The position numbers were made by a program, and so were the translations under genes. From the NCBI GenBank assembly GCA_964292295.1, contig CAXYVC010000107.1, positions 1 through 9,713 on the forward strand: a stretch of 9,713 nt of DNA, written 5' to 3'. The notes under the pieces were generated by a model. It had not been told where the DNA came from and did not search any database. It saw only the letters and a list, made by a program, of their open reading frames with translations. How positions within the stretch are numbered: position 1 is the stretch's first letter; the number at the start of each line of letters is the position of its first letter. This document shows, piece by piece, positions 1-6,525 of this stretch. Origin of the DNA: CAXYVC01 sp964292295. GTDB lineage: Bacteria; Acidobacteriota; Holophagae; Holophagales; Holophagaceae.

Positions 1-1405
1 GGGCCCCGTGGGCGGGGGCGGCGGCCTCGCGGCGGGGCCCGCCCAGGAAGGCGATGCCGAAGGCGCGGGAGAAGGTCGCCACCGCCAGCCCGCCGATGAG
101 CACCAGCGCCGCCACGGGCAGGAAGGCGCCCGCCCAGCCGTCATGGGCCAGGCCGCGCAGGCTCCCCAGGTAGAGCAGCCATTCCCCGGCGAAGCCGTTG
201 AGGGGCGGCAGGCCCGCGATGGCCGCCGCGCCCAGCAGGAAGAGGGCGCCGGTCCTGGGCATGCGCTGCATCAGCCCCCCCAGGGCCTCCAGGTCGCGGG
301 TGCCCGTGGCGTGCAGCACGCTGCCCGCGCCGAGGAAGAGCAGGGGCTTGAAGAGGGCGTGGTCCAGGATGTGGAAGAGGGCGCCGGCGCCGCCCAGCAC
401 CACGAGGTCGGCCCGGCCGAGGGTCTTGCCCGCGCAGGCCAGGCCCAGGCCCAGGGTGGCCACGCCCACGTTTTCCACGGAGCTGTAGGCCAGCAGGCGC
501 TTGAGGTCTCGCTGGGCCAGGGCGTAGGCCAGGCCGATCACGCCGCTCAGGGCGCCGAGGGCCAGCAGGCCGGCCCCCCACCACAGGGGCGGGAGGGGCG
601 TCCAGGACACGAGCCGGGCGAGGCCGAGCAGGCCCATCTTGATGACGAGGCCCGAGAGCAGCGCCGACACGGGGCTCGGCGCGGAGGCGTGGGCCCCGGG
701 CAGCCAGACGTGGAAGGGCATGAGGCCCGCCTTCAGGGCGAAGCCGCCCGCCAGCAGCAGGAAGGCGGCGGTGCCCCGGGTGGAGGCGGCGAAGCCCTCG
801 GGAAGGGGGCCCAGGTCCCAGGTGCCGCGCCCCGCGGCCAGCAGGGCGAAGCCCGCCAGGACCATCAGGGCGCCGGCGTGGCTGGCCACCAGGTAGACCC
901 AGCCCGCCTCCCGCACCTCGGGTTTCGCGTCCTCGGCCATGACCAGGAAGTAGCCCGCCAGGCCCACGGCCTCCCAGGCCATGAGGAAGAGCACGGCGTT
1001 GGCGGCGTGGGTGAGCAGCATCATGGCGGCCGCGGCCAGGCCGAAGCAGAAGCGCACCCGCCCCTGGCTGTCCAGGCGCGGCGCGTCCCGGTCGTAGGCC
1101 ACCAGATACCAGCCCAGGAGAGGGGTCGAGAGGGCCAGGGGCAGCAGGAAGGCCGCGCCGAGGGGCCCGCCCTGGATCAGGAGGCGGGCGTTGGGCAGGT
1201 TCCACGCATGGGCGATCTCCCAGGTCCTGCCCAGGAGGAGGGGGCCGAGGGCGGCGGCGAGGGCCAGGACTCCGGAGGCGGCGAGGGCGCGGCGGAAGGC
1301 GGTACCGTTGGGGTCCCGCCCGGCCAGGGCCGGGATGCCGGCGCAGAGGGCCAGGAGCACGGCGGCGACGAACGCGACGGCGATGATGAGGTTCGGAAGG
1401 TTCAT
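1..1405 (-). CDS. hyfB: Hydrogenase-4 component B / NuoL-like proton-translocating membrane subunit (partial, 3' end outside window)
   Basis: Membrane subunit of a [NiFe]-hydrogenase or complex-I-like enzyme, expected to move protons across the inner membrane. The minus-strand frame is open from the ATG at 1405 to the window edge. That gives 468 codons, so the C-terminus is missing (HyfB proteins usually have roughly 650 residues). The product is a string of hydrophobic helices. Visible family features are the helix-5 glutamate (MAWEAVGLAGYF, E145), the lysine of FALKAGLMPFHVWLP (K225), K256 in LVIKMGLLG, LAQRDLKRLLAYSSVENVG, and HALFKPLLFLGAGSVLHATG (K353). The last two stretches look more like HyfB/HycC than true NuoL, which supports the name; MrpA/NuoL-type assignment remains possible. 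A GGGAG lies about seven bases before the start. It is divergent from ybaK. Partner subunits would lie beyond the left edge. Confidence 0.85.
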   Translation of the reverse strand, partial: MNLPNLIIAVAFVAAVLLALCAGIPALAGRDPNGTAFRRALAASGVLALAAALGPLLLGRTWEIAHAWNLPNARLLIQGGPLGAAFLLPLALSTPLLGWYLVAYDRDAPRLDSQGRVRFCFGLAAAAMMLLTHAANAVLFLMAWEAVGLAGYFLVMAEDAKPEVREAGWVYLVASHAGALMVLAGFALLAAGRGTWDLGPLPEGFAASTRGTAAFLLLAGGFALKAGLMPFHVWLPGAHASAPSPVSALLSGLVIKMGLLGLARLVSWTPLPPLWWGAGLLALGALSGVIGLAYALAQRDLKRLLAYSSVENVGVATLGLGLACAGKTLGRADLVVLGGAGALFHILDHALFKPLLFLGAGSVLHATGTRDLEALGGLMQRMPRTGALFLLGAAAIAGLPPLNGFAGEWLLYLGSLRGLAHDGWAGAFLPVAALVLIGGLAVATFSRAFGIAFLGGPRREAAAPAHGA

Positions 1406-1499
1406 GGTCCCGCTCCCGCCCCCCGGGGGGGATCCCGCCTGCGGCCCACGACGCGGCGAAGCGCTGCCGCCGGACCATGACGCACTGGGAAGGAGGACC

Positions 1500-1535
1500 C
1501 CGGAAGGGAAGCCAAAGCCTAGCACTCCCTTCCGG
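1500..1535. repeat. Perfect 10-bp inverted repeat in the hyfB/ybaK divergent promoter region
   Basis: CCGGAAGGGA (1500-1509) is exactly reverse-complemented by TCCCTTCCGG (1526-1535), with 16 bases between. The spacer holds a minus-strand GCTAGGCTTTG, whose TAGGCT (1521 down to 1516) fits the TANNNT -10 pattern seen elsewhere in the window. No T-tract follows, so an operator or DNA dyad is likelier than a terminator. The function is inferred. Confidence 0.5.
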
Positions 1536-1565
1536 TGAGGGGGGTCACGGGGGGATCATGGGCCC

Positions 1566-2048
1566 ATGTCCGCCTTCCCCTCCACCGCCGCCGTCCGCCT
1601 GCTGCGCGCCTCCCGGGCGAACTTCACGGCACACCTGTACCGCTACGAGGCGCACGGCGGCACCGCCACGGCCGCCCGGGAACTGGGCCTCCCCGAGCAC
1701 GCCGTGGTGAAGACCCTGGTGATGGAGGACGAGGCGGGCCGGCCCCTGGTGGTGCTCATGCACGGGGACCGGGAGGTGAGCACCAAGGCCCTGGCCCGCC
1801 AGATCGGCGCCCGTTCGGTGGAGATCTGCCGGCCCGAGGTGGCGAGCCGGCACAGCGGCTACCTGGTGGGCGGCACGAGCCCCTTCGGCACCCGCAAGCG
1901 CATGCCGGTGTACCTGGAGCGCAGCATCCTGGAGCTTCCCCTTGCCTACGTGAACGGCGGATCCCGGGGTTTCCTGGTGGGGATCGCGCCGGGCGAGCTG
2001 TGCCGCGTCCTGGAGCCGACCGTTGTGGACGTGGCCCTCGAGGCCTGA
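1566..2048 (+). CDS. ybaK: YbaK/EbsC-family Cys-tRNA(Pro) deacylase
   Basis: Trans-editing enzyme of the cytosol. The family hydrolyses mischarged Cys-tRNA(Pro) (and related mischarged tRNAs), protecting proline codons from cysteine misincorporation. The 160-residue product matches the usual single-domain length. Diagnostic features are the lysine in AVVKTLV (K49, aligning with the functional lysine of E. coli YbaK), the glycine-rich GGTSPFGTRK (102-111), and the following MPVYLE and YVNGGSRGF stretches typical of the EbsC/YbaK subfamily rather than the ProX-type editing domain. The ATG at 1566 is chosen because conserved sequence begins soon after it; an upstream ATG at 1558 is out of frame. 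A G-rich stretch (1550-1556) is the only RBS candidate and is not ideal. The gene is followed by its own or greA's terminator at 2123-2155. Confidence 0.9.
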   Translation: MSAFPSTAAVRLLRASRANFTAHLYRYEAHGGTATAARELGLPEHAVVKTLVMEDEAGRPLVVLMHGDREVSTKALARQIGARSVEICRPEVASRHSGYLVGGTSPFGTRKRMPVYLERSILELPLAYVNGGSRGFLVGIAPGELCRVLEPTVVDVALEA

Positions 2049-2105
2049 GCTCAAAACCTGCAAGGGCGGCGCTTGGACCGCGGGCTTTCTCGCCGGCGCA
2101 CTTCT

Positions 2106-2114
2106 GCTAGCATG
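2106..2114 (+). promoter_or_regulatory. Candidate greA promoter -10 (GCTAGCATG)
   Basis: TAGCAT (2108-2113) fits the TANNNT -10 pattern and sits in GCTAGCATG, close to the GCTACACTG seen before murC, the tRNA and the B12-subunit gene. Start of transcription would be near 2120. No good -35 is visible at normal spacing. No comparable element is seen in the 48 bases between the terminator and greA, so this is the best greA promoter candidate. Confidence 0.45.
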
Positions 2115-2122
2115 ACTCGGTA

Positions 2123-2155
2123 GCGCCTCGAAACCGTCGAGGCGCCACTTTTTTT
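2123..2155 (+). terminator. Strong intrinsic terminator (possible attenuator) between ybaK and greA
   Basis: GCGCCTCGA (2123-2131) pairs perfectly with TCGAGGCGC (2137-2145) around a 5-base loop, and a run of seven T follows (2149-2155). This is the only textbook Rho-independent terminator in the window. It can end ybaK transcripts. It also lies downstream of the apparent greA promoter, so it may act as a leader attenuator. Confidence 0.85.
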
Positions 2156-2203
2156 GTCCCCCGGATTCCCCCTGGCGGTCCGGCCCCCGAAAGAGGAAGC
2201 GCC

Positions 2204-2671
2204 ATGCCCAAGCACGTTCTCGCCAAGCTGGAGGTCGAGCTCAAGGAGCTCCGCAACGCCCTCCTGAACGACATCCCGAAGGAGATCGCCGCGGCGGCCA
2301 GCCAGGGCGACCTCTCCGAGAACGCCGAGTACGAGCAGGCCCTGGCCAAGCGCGACATGTTCCAGAACAAGGTCGTGGCCATGGAGAAGCGCATCAGCGA
2401 GATCGCCAGCCTGGACGTGGGGCGCCTTCCCAAGGACCGCGTGGCCTACGGGTCCCGCGTGACCCTGCTGGATCTGGACACGGACGAGGAGCGCACCTAC
2501 AAGCTGGTGCTGCCCGAGGAGCTGGTGGCCGACGGGGGGCTGCTCAGCATCAGCAGCCCCATCGGGTCGGCGCTGGTGGGGCTGCGCGAGGGGGATGAGG
2601 TGAAGATCAAGATCCCGGCGGGCACGAAGCGCTACGAGGTTCTGTCCCTCGCCACCATCCACCAGCAGTAG
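2204..2671 (+). CDS. greA: Transcription elongation factor GreA
   Basis: Binds the secondary channel of RNA polymerase and stimulates cleavage of backtracked transcripts, rescuing stalled complexes. The 155-residue product has the GreA plan. The N-terminal coiled-coil hairpin spans residues 1-75, with the acidic tip GDLSENAEYEQALAKRD (35-51). D36 and E39 correspond to the catalytic D41/E44 of E. coli GreA. The C-terminal FKBP-like domain has YGSRVTLLDLD and the conserved SPIGSALVGLREGDEVKI followed by P-G-K-Y-E-V. The tip carries Ser where E. coli has Lys, a common variation. The ATG is preceded by an AGAGGAAG ribosome site at 2192-2199. clpX starts 23 bases after the stop, so the two are probably cotranscribed. 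Confidence 0.95.
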   Translation: MPKHVLAKLEVELKELRNALLNDIPKEIAAAASQGDLSENAEYEQALAKRDMFQNKVVAMEKRISEIASLDVGRLPKDRVAYGSRVTLLDLDTDEERTYKLVLPEELVADGGLLSISSPIGSALVGLREGDEVKIKIPAGTKRYEVLSLATIHQQ

Positions 2672-2694
2672 GACCGACCGTCCGGAGGGCATCC

Positions 2695-3951
2695 ATGAGC
2701 AAGACCAAGCAGGATCAGCGCTGCTCCTTCTGCGGGAAGGGGCCCCACGAGGTGGAGCAGCTCCTGGCGGGTCCCGAGGCCTTCATCTGCAGCGAGTGCG
2801 TGGAGGCGGGACAGCTCCAGCTCCGCATGAGCCGCCAGGGCAAGGCCTCCAGCGGGAAGAGCGAAGCGAAGCTGGTGAAGCCCAAGGAGATCAAGGCCTA
2901 CCTGGACGAGTACGTCATCGGGCAGGAGGCGGCCAAGACGCGCCTGGCCGTGGCGGTCTACAACCACTACAAGCGGATCCAGGCGCCCCCGAAGGCCCTG
3001 GGCGCGGCCAGCGGCGAGGTGGAGCTGGCCAAGAGCAACATCCTGCTCATCGGCCCCACGGGCACGGGCAAGACGCTCTTGGCCCAGACCCTGGCGCGGG
3101 TGCTGGACGTGCCCCTGGCCATGGCGGACGCCACCACGCTGACCGAAGCCGGCTACGTGGGCGAGGACGTGGAGAACATCCTCACCAAGCTCCTCCAGGT
3201 GGCCAACTACGACGTGGAGCGGGCCCAGCGGGGCATCGTCTTCATCGACGAGATCGACAAGGTGGGTCGCAAGAGCGAGAACCCGAGCATCACCCGGGAC
3301 GTCTCCGGCGAAGGCGTGCAGCAGGCCCTCCTCAAGCTGATCGAGGGCACCGTGGCCAACGTGCCGCCCCAGGGCGGCCGCAAGCACCCCCACCAGGAGT
3401 TCATCCAGGTGGACACCACGAACATCCTCTTCATCTGCGGCGGGGCTTTCGTGGGCATCGACGAGATCATCAAGCAGCGGGTGCGGGCCAAGGCCGTGGG
3501 CTTCGGGGCCAAGGTGAGCTCCAAGGCCGGCCGGGAGGACTACCTGAAGCTGGTGGAGCCCGAGGACATCATCAGGTTCGGCCTGATCCCCGAGCTGGTG
3601 GGCCGCCTGCCCGTGGCCGCCACCCTGGACCCCCTGGACCGGGACGCCCTGGTGCGCATCCTCACCCAGCCGAAGAACGCCGTCACGAAGCAGTTCCAGA
3701 AGCTCTTCGAGATGGACGGCATCGAGCTGGTCTTCGAGGAGGGAGCCCTGCAGGCCATCGCGGACCAGGCCACCAACCGCAAGCTGGGCGCCCGCGGGCT
3801 GCGCTCCATGCTGGAGCAGATCCTCCTCGAGCCCATGTTCGAGATGCCCGGCCAGGAGCGGAAGGGCAAGGCCGCCGTGCTGCGCGTGACCCGTGCCATG
3901 GTGGAAAAGGAGCTGGGGCTCCCCGTCCTGCCCATGGACACGGCCGTCTAG
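2695..3951 (+). CDS. clpX: ATP-dependent Clp protease ATP-binding subunit ClpX
   Basis: Hexameric AAA+ unfoldase that recognises tagged proteins and feeds them to the ClpP peptidase in the cytosol. The 418-residue product is of normal length. An N-terminal zinc-binding domain has four cysteines (C10, C13, C32, C35). Next come Walker A GPTGTGKT (120-127), the pore loop GYVGED (153-158), Walker B FIDEIDK (183-189), the RDVSGEGVQQALLK stretch, FGLIPELVGRLPV and sensor-2 GARGLR (365-370). The ClpP-docking loop reads VGF (268-270) instead of the usual IGF, a conservative change that should still bind ClpP. The start is fixed by GGAGGG at 2684-2689, five bases before ATG. No clpP, tig or lon is next to it; the partner is greA upstream. 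Confidence 0.97.
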   Translation: MSKTKQDQRCSFCGKGPHEVEQLLAGPEAFICSECVEAGQLQLRMSRQGKASSGKSEAKLVKPKEIKAYLDEYVIGQEAAKTRLAVAVYNHYKRIQAPPKALGAASGEVELAKSNILLIGPTGTGKTLLAQTLARVLDVPLAMADATTLTEAGYVGEDVENILTKLLQVANYDVERAQRGIVFIDEIDKVGRKSENPSITRDVSGEGVQQALLKLIEGTVANVPPQGGRKHPHQEFIQVDTTNILFICGGAFVGIDEIIKQRVRAKAVGFGAKVSSKAGREDYLKLVEPEDIIRFGLIPELVGRLPVAATLDPLDRDALVRILTQPKNAVTKQFQKLFEMDGIELVFEEGALQAIADQATNRKLGARGLRSMLEQILLEPMFEMPGQERKGKAAVLRVTRAMVEKELGLPVLPMDTAV

Positions 3952-3974
3952 CCCGAAGGATGCGCTTGCGGCCA

Positions 3975-3996
3975 GCCTTTCGCGGCAGCGAAAGGC
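3975..3996 (+). terminator. Hairpin downstream of clpX, no T-tract
   Basis: GCCTTTCGC pairs perfectly with GCGAAAGGC around the loop GGCA, starting 23 bases after the clpX stop. It is well placed for ending or protecting the greA-clpX message. It lacks a T-run, so it may be a 3'-end stabiliser rather than a true terminator. Confidence 0.45.
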
Positions 3997-4005
3997 GTGG
4001 AGCGG

Positions 4006-4044
4006 GCTTGGGCCAGGCTCGGGCTGGACCGACCTGGACCAAGC
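4006..4044. repeat. Long imperfect hairpin in the clpX-murC spacer
   Basis: GCTTGGGCCAGG (4006-4017) pairs with CCTGGACCAAGC (4033-4044), 11 of 12 positions, around a 15-base loop. The 7-mer CTGGACC occurs twice, overlapping the loop and the right arm. No T-run follows. It is one of four hairpins packed into a 231-base convergent spacer with no credible gene. Function unknown. Confidence 0.4.
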
Positions 4045-4050
4045 CGCGAG

Positions 4051-4114
4051 CCGCAGGCGCTCGAAGCGCAGCATCCCGTGAACCGATGCGTCAGGCCCAA
4101 AGGCAAAACCTGGG
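4051..4114 (+). repeat. Dispersed repeat, copy A (clpX-murC spacer)
   Basis: This 64-base block aligns without gaps to the reverse complement of 9650-9713. The left 16 bases, CCGCAGGCGCTCGAAG, match at 15 positions. The middle 28 bases are poorly conserved (11 of 28). The right part (GCCCAAA, then GCA and CTGGG) matches at 16 of 20. Both middles can form a small hairpin (here GCATC/GATGC). The right end overlaps a second hairpin, GCAAAAC/GTTTTGC (4103-4120). It resembles a REP-like intergenic element, but two copies by eye are thin support. Confidence 0.5.
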
Positions 4115-4143
4115 TTTTGCGGAAGCTTTGGAGGATCTGCCGA

Positions 4144-4168
4144 GGGGCCGGGCTTTCCGCCCGGCCCC
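4144..4168. terminator. GC-rich terminator hairpin between convergent clpX and murC
   Basis: GGGGCCGGG (4144-4152) pairs perfectly with CCCGGCCCC (4160-4168) around a 7-base loop. On the plus strand only TTT follows. It lies 15 bases past the murC stop, so it is most naturally murC's terminator, and it may also block clpX read-through. Confidence 0.6.
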
Positions 4169-4182
4169 TTTGCCGGAGCCTG

Positions 4183-5550
4183 TCAGTCCAGGGCCAGGAA
4201 GGCGGGGCCCACGCCCGTGATGGTGCCGGCGCCGAAGGTCATCAGCAGGTCGCCGGGCTGGCAGAGGGCGTCCAGGACGGCGGGGAGCTCCTCCACCTTC
4301 GGCACGTAGCGCACGTCGCGCTGTCCGTGGGCTTGGATGGCCTCCACCAGGCTGCGCCCCGTGAGGCCGGGGACGGGGGCCTCGCTGGCGGCGTAGATGT
4401 CCGTGACCGCCACGAGGTCCGCATCGAAGAAGCAGCGGCCGAACTCGTCCAGCAGGGCCCGAGTGCGGCTGTAGCGGTGGGGCTGGAAGGCCACCACGAT
4501 GCGCTTGTCCGGGAAGGCGGCCCGGGCCGCGGCCAGGGTGTTGGCGATCTCCGTGGGGTGGTGGCCGTAGTCGTCCACCACCAGCACGCCCTTGCGCTCG
4601 CCCTTGCGCTGGAAGCGTCGGTCCGCCCCCGTGAAGCTGGCGAGGCTCGCCCGCAGGGCCTCCTGTTCCACGCCCATCTCCAGCGCCACGCCGATGGCCG
4701 CCAGGGCGTTGAGCACCATGTGGTGGCCCGGAACGCCCAGGGAGAAGGTGCCCAGGTCCTCCCCGTAGGCCCTCACGCGGAAGTGGCTGCGCCAGCCCTC
4801 CTGGCGGATCTCGTGGGCGCGGATGTCCACCTGGGGGTTGGTCCCGTAGGTGCGCACCTGGCGCTTCAGGCGGGGGCGGATGGCGGCAACGTTCGGGTCG
4901 TCCAGGCAGGCGAAGATGCTGCCGTAGAAGGGGATCTTGTTGCCGAAGGCCACGAAGGCCTCCTGGATCTCCTCCAGGTTCCGGTAGTGGTCCAGATGCT
5001 CCCGGTCGATGTTGGTGATCACGGCGAGGGTGGGGCTGAGCAGCAGGAAGCTGCCGTCGCTCTCGTCCGCCTCCGCCACCAGGTAGGGGCCCTTGCCCAG
5101 CTTGGCGTTGCTGCCGATGGTGCCGAGCTTGCCGCCGATCACGATGGTGGGGTCGATGCCGCCCTGGCTGAGCACCTGGGCGATCATGCCCGTGGTGGTC
5201 GTCTTGCCGTGGGAGCCCGCCACGGCGATGCCGTACTTCATGCGCATCAGCTCCGCCAGCATCTCGCCCCGGGGAATCACGGGGACCTTGGCGGCGTGGG
5301 CGGCCAGCACCTCCGGGTTGTCCCCCTTGACCGCCGAGGAGATCACCACCACCTGGGCATCCTTGATGCACGATGCATCGTGCCCGTGGTGGATCCGCAC
5401 CCCCATGCCTGCCAGGCGCTGGGTGACGGGCCCCTCCTTCAGGTCCGAGCCGCTCACCTCGTAGCCCAGGTTCACCAGCACCTCGGCGATGCCGCTCATG
5501 CCGATGCCGCCGATGCCCACGAAATGGATGCGCTGGATCTTGCCGAACAT
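4183..5550 (-). CDS. murC: UDP-N-acetylmuramate--L-alanine ligase MurC
   Basis: Cytosolic Mur ligase that adds L-alanine to UDP-MurNAc using ATP, the first amino-acid step of peptidoglycan precursor synthesis. The 455-residue product is full length. The N-terminal UDP-binding domain starts with FVGIGGIGMSGIAEVL (10-25). The ATP loop is AGSHGKTTTT (111-120). Further Mur motifs are EADESDGSF, ITNIDREHLDHY, DDYGHHPTEI and FQPHRYSRT, followed by a C-terminal FGAGTITGV. The ATG at 5550 has GGAG five bases upstream. It is divergent from a secreted-protein gene and convergent with clpX, so it appears to stand alone. In most bacteria murC lies in the division/cell-wall (dcw) cluster beside murG, murB or ftsQ, and none is here. 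Confidence 0.97.
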   Translation of the reverse strand: MFGKIQRIHFVGIGGIGMSGIAEVLVNLGYEVSGSDLKEGPVTQRLAGMGVRIHHGHDASCIKDAQVVVISSAVKGDNPEVLAAHAAKVPVIPRGEMLAELMRMKYGIAVAGSHGKTTTTGMIAQVLSQGGIDPTIVIGGKLGTIGSNAKLGKGPYLVAEADESDGSFLLLSPTLAVITNIDREHLDHYRNLEEIQEAFVAFGNKIPFYGSIFACLDDPNVAAIRPRLKRQVRTYGTNPQVDIRAHEIRQEGWRSHFRVRAYGEDLGTFSLGVPGHHMVLNALAAIGVALEMGVEQEALRASLASFTGADRRFQRKGERKGVLVVDDYGHHPTEIANTLAAARAAFPDKRIVVAFQPHRYSRTRALLDEFGRCFFDADLVAVTDIYAASEAPVPGLTGRSLVEAIQAHGQRDVRYVPKVEELPAVLDALCQPGDLLMTFGAGTITGVGPAFLALD

Positions 5551-5573
5551 GGATGCTCCGCTCTAGGGGACAC

Positions 5574-5582
5574 CAGTGTAGC
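5574..5582 (-). promoter_or_regulatory. Candidate murC promoter -10 (GCTACACTG)
   Basis: Minus-strand GCTACACTG, with TACACT as the -10 hexamer, ends 23 bases before the murC ATG. That places transcription start near 5568, with a short leader just holding the GGAG ribosome site. The sequence downstream (GGTGTCCCCT against GTCCCCT) also resembles that of the B12-subunit promoter. No convincing -35 is visible. Confidence 0.5.
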
Positions 5583-5694
5583 GCCGGAGCCCCGCGGCGC
5601 CTTGCCCGCGCCGGGCCTTGCTGCATGCTTGGAGGGCGGGTGGCACGACTTCTGCTGGACTACGTCCATCTCATCCACCCCCCTTGGAGGCTCT

Positions 5695-6525
5695 ATGCAT
5701 CCAGTCCGTCTTCCCCTCATCATGCTCACCCTGGCTGCTTTTGGCGGGGACCTGCCCGCCCAGGGGCGTCCCGGGCGTCCCTCGGAGCGCATGCCGGGTC
5801 CGCGCACGGAGCGCCCCGTGGTGGTCCAGCCCAGTACCCCGAGACCGGGGGCCGATCGGCCGGTTCGCACACCAAGCTTCGCGCCGCGGACGGACCCCTC
5901 CCGCCCCATGCCCACCCGGGGTGCCGACACGCCCATCGTGCCCCGCACCCGGGATATCCAGATCCCGCGCCCCTTGCCCCGCTGCACCGTCCGCCCGGAC
6001 CGCGCCTTCTGGCGCCACCGCGACATCCTGGAGGAGATCCAGTTCATGGCCCGCCAGGGCGTCATCCGGGTGAAGCCCGTGCAGGATGACCAGAACGAAG
6101 TGCTCGGTTCGGCCGACTACCCCGCGGGCTGGATCGCCTACGGTTTCCGGGTTCCTCCGGGCGCCAAGCTGCACGTGCGGCTCCACCACACCAACGAGGG
6201 GTGGTTCCGCCTGATGATGGTGAACAAGTGGGGGCGCCTGGAGGAGGGCATGCTCCAGAACCTGATCCCCACGGGCAACCCCGAGGTGAAGTACACCAAC
6301 CCCACCAAGGAGGCGCGCAACGTCTACGTGATCGTGGACGATCCCGGCTGGATGAGCACCGAGGCCAACCCCTTCAAGCTGGTGGTCACCCGCAGCTGGG
6401 ATCCCGCGAAGGTGCCCATGGACCAGCCCCTGGTGCAGGGCATCTGGGCCGAGAAGAAGGAGAACCCCGCCGCCCCGAAGACCGAGGTGCCGAAGGAGCC
6501 GGTTCCCGAAACCGCCAAGGGCTGA
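5695..6525 (+). CDS. Secreted Pro/Arg-rich protein of unknown function
   Basis: I do not recognise a named family. The 276-residue product begins with a probable signal peptide (hydrophobic core at residues 6-20, likely cleavage after PAQ at 23), so it is probably exported. Residues 24-97 are a low-complexity, Pro/Arg/Thr-rich linker with one cysteine (C97). Residues 100-236 look like a folded, aromatic-rich beta domain, with AGWIAYGFRVPPGAKLHVRL, WFRLMMVNKWGRLEEG, ARNVYVIVDDPGW and NPFKLVVTRSWD. Its pattern loosely recalls bacterial PPC-type beta-sandwich domains, but that is only an impression. The C-terminal 25 residues are rich in Lys, Pro and Glu. The start is chosen for the signal peptide and for TGGAGG at 5685-5690. 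The frame stays open upstream to 3997, but that part is antisense to murC and not credible. The last ten codons fall inside the tandem duplication 6495-6683. Confidence 0.75.
   Translation: MHPVRLPLIMLTLAAFGGDLPAQGRPGRPSERMPGPRTERPVVVQPSTPRPGADRPVRTPSFAPRTDPSRPMPTRGADTPIVPRTRDIQIPRPLPRCTVRPDRAFWRHRDILEEIQFMARQGVIRVKPVQDDQNEVLGSADYPAGWIAYGFRVPPGAKLHVRLHHTNEGWFRLMMVNKWGRLEEGMLQNLIPTGNPEVKYTNPTKEARNVYVIVDDPGWMSTEANPFKLVVTRSWDPAKVPMDQPLVQGIWAEKKENPAAPKTEVPKEPVPETAKG

Noticed and set aside
8..1480. Open plus-strand frame of 490 codons opposite the HyfB-like gene
   Set aside because: It is codon-aligned antisense of a clear membrane protein and consists of Gly/Gln/Glu/Ala-rich nonsense typical of shadow frames in GC-rich DNA.
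2073..2110. TTGGAC (2073-2078) as -35 for the TGCTAG -10 before greA
   Set aside because: The gap is 26 bases, far from the usual 16-18.
2632..4074. 480-codon minus-strand frame opposite clpX
   Set aside because: Antisense shadow of a highly conserved gene, His/Leu/Gly-rich with no recognisable domain.
3997..5694. A long open plus-strand frame that runs antisense through murC into the secreted-protein gene (842 codons in total)
   Set aside because: The part before 5695 is antisense to an unmistakable murC and has low-complexity composition. The frame stays open because of GC bias. The signal peptide and TGGAGG at 5685 fix the true start.
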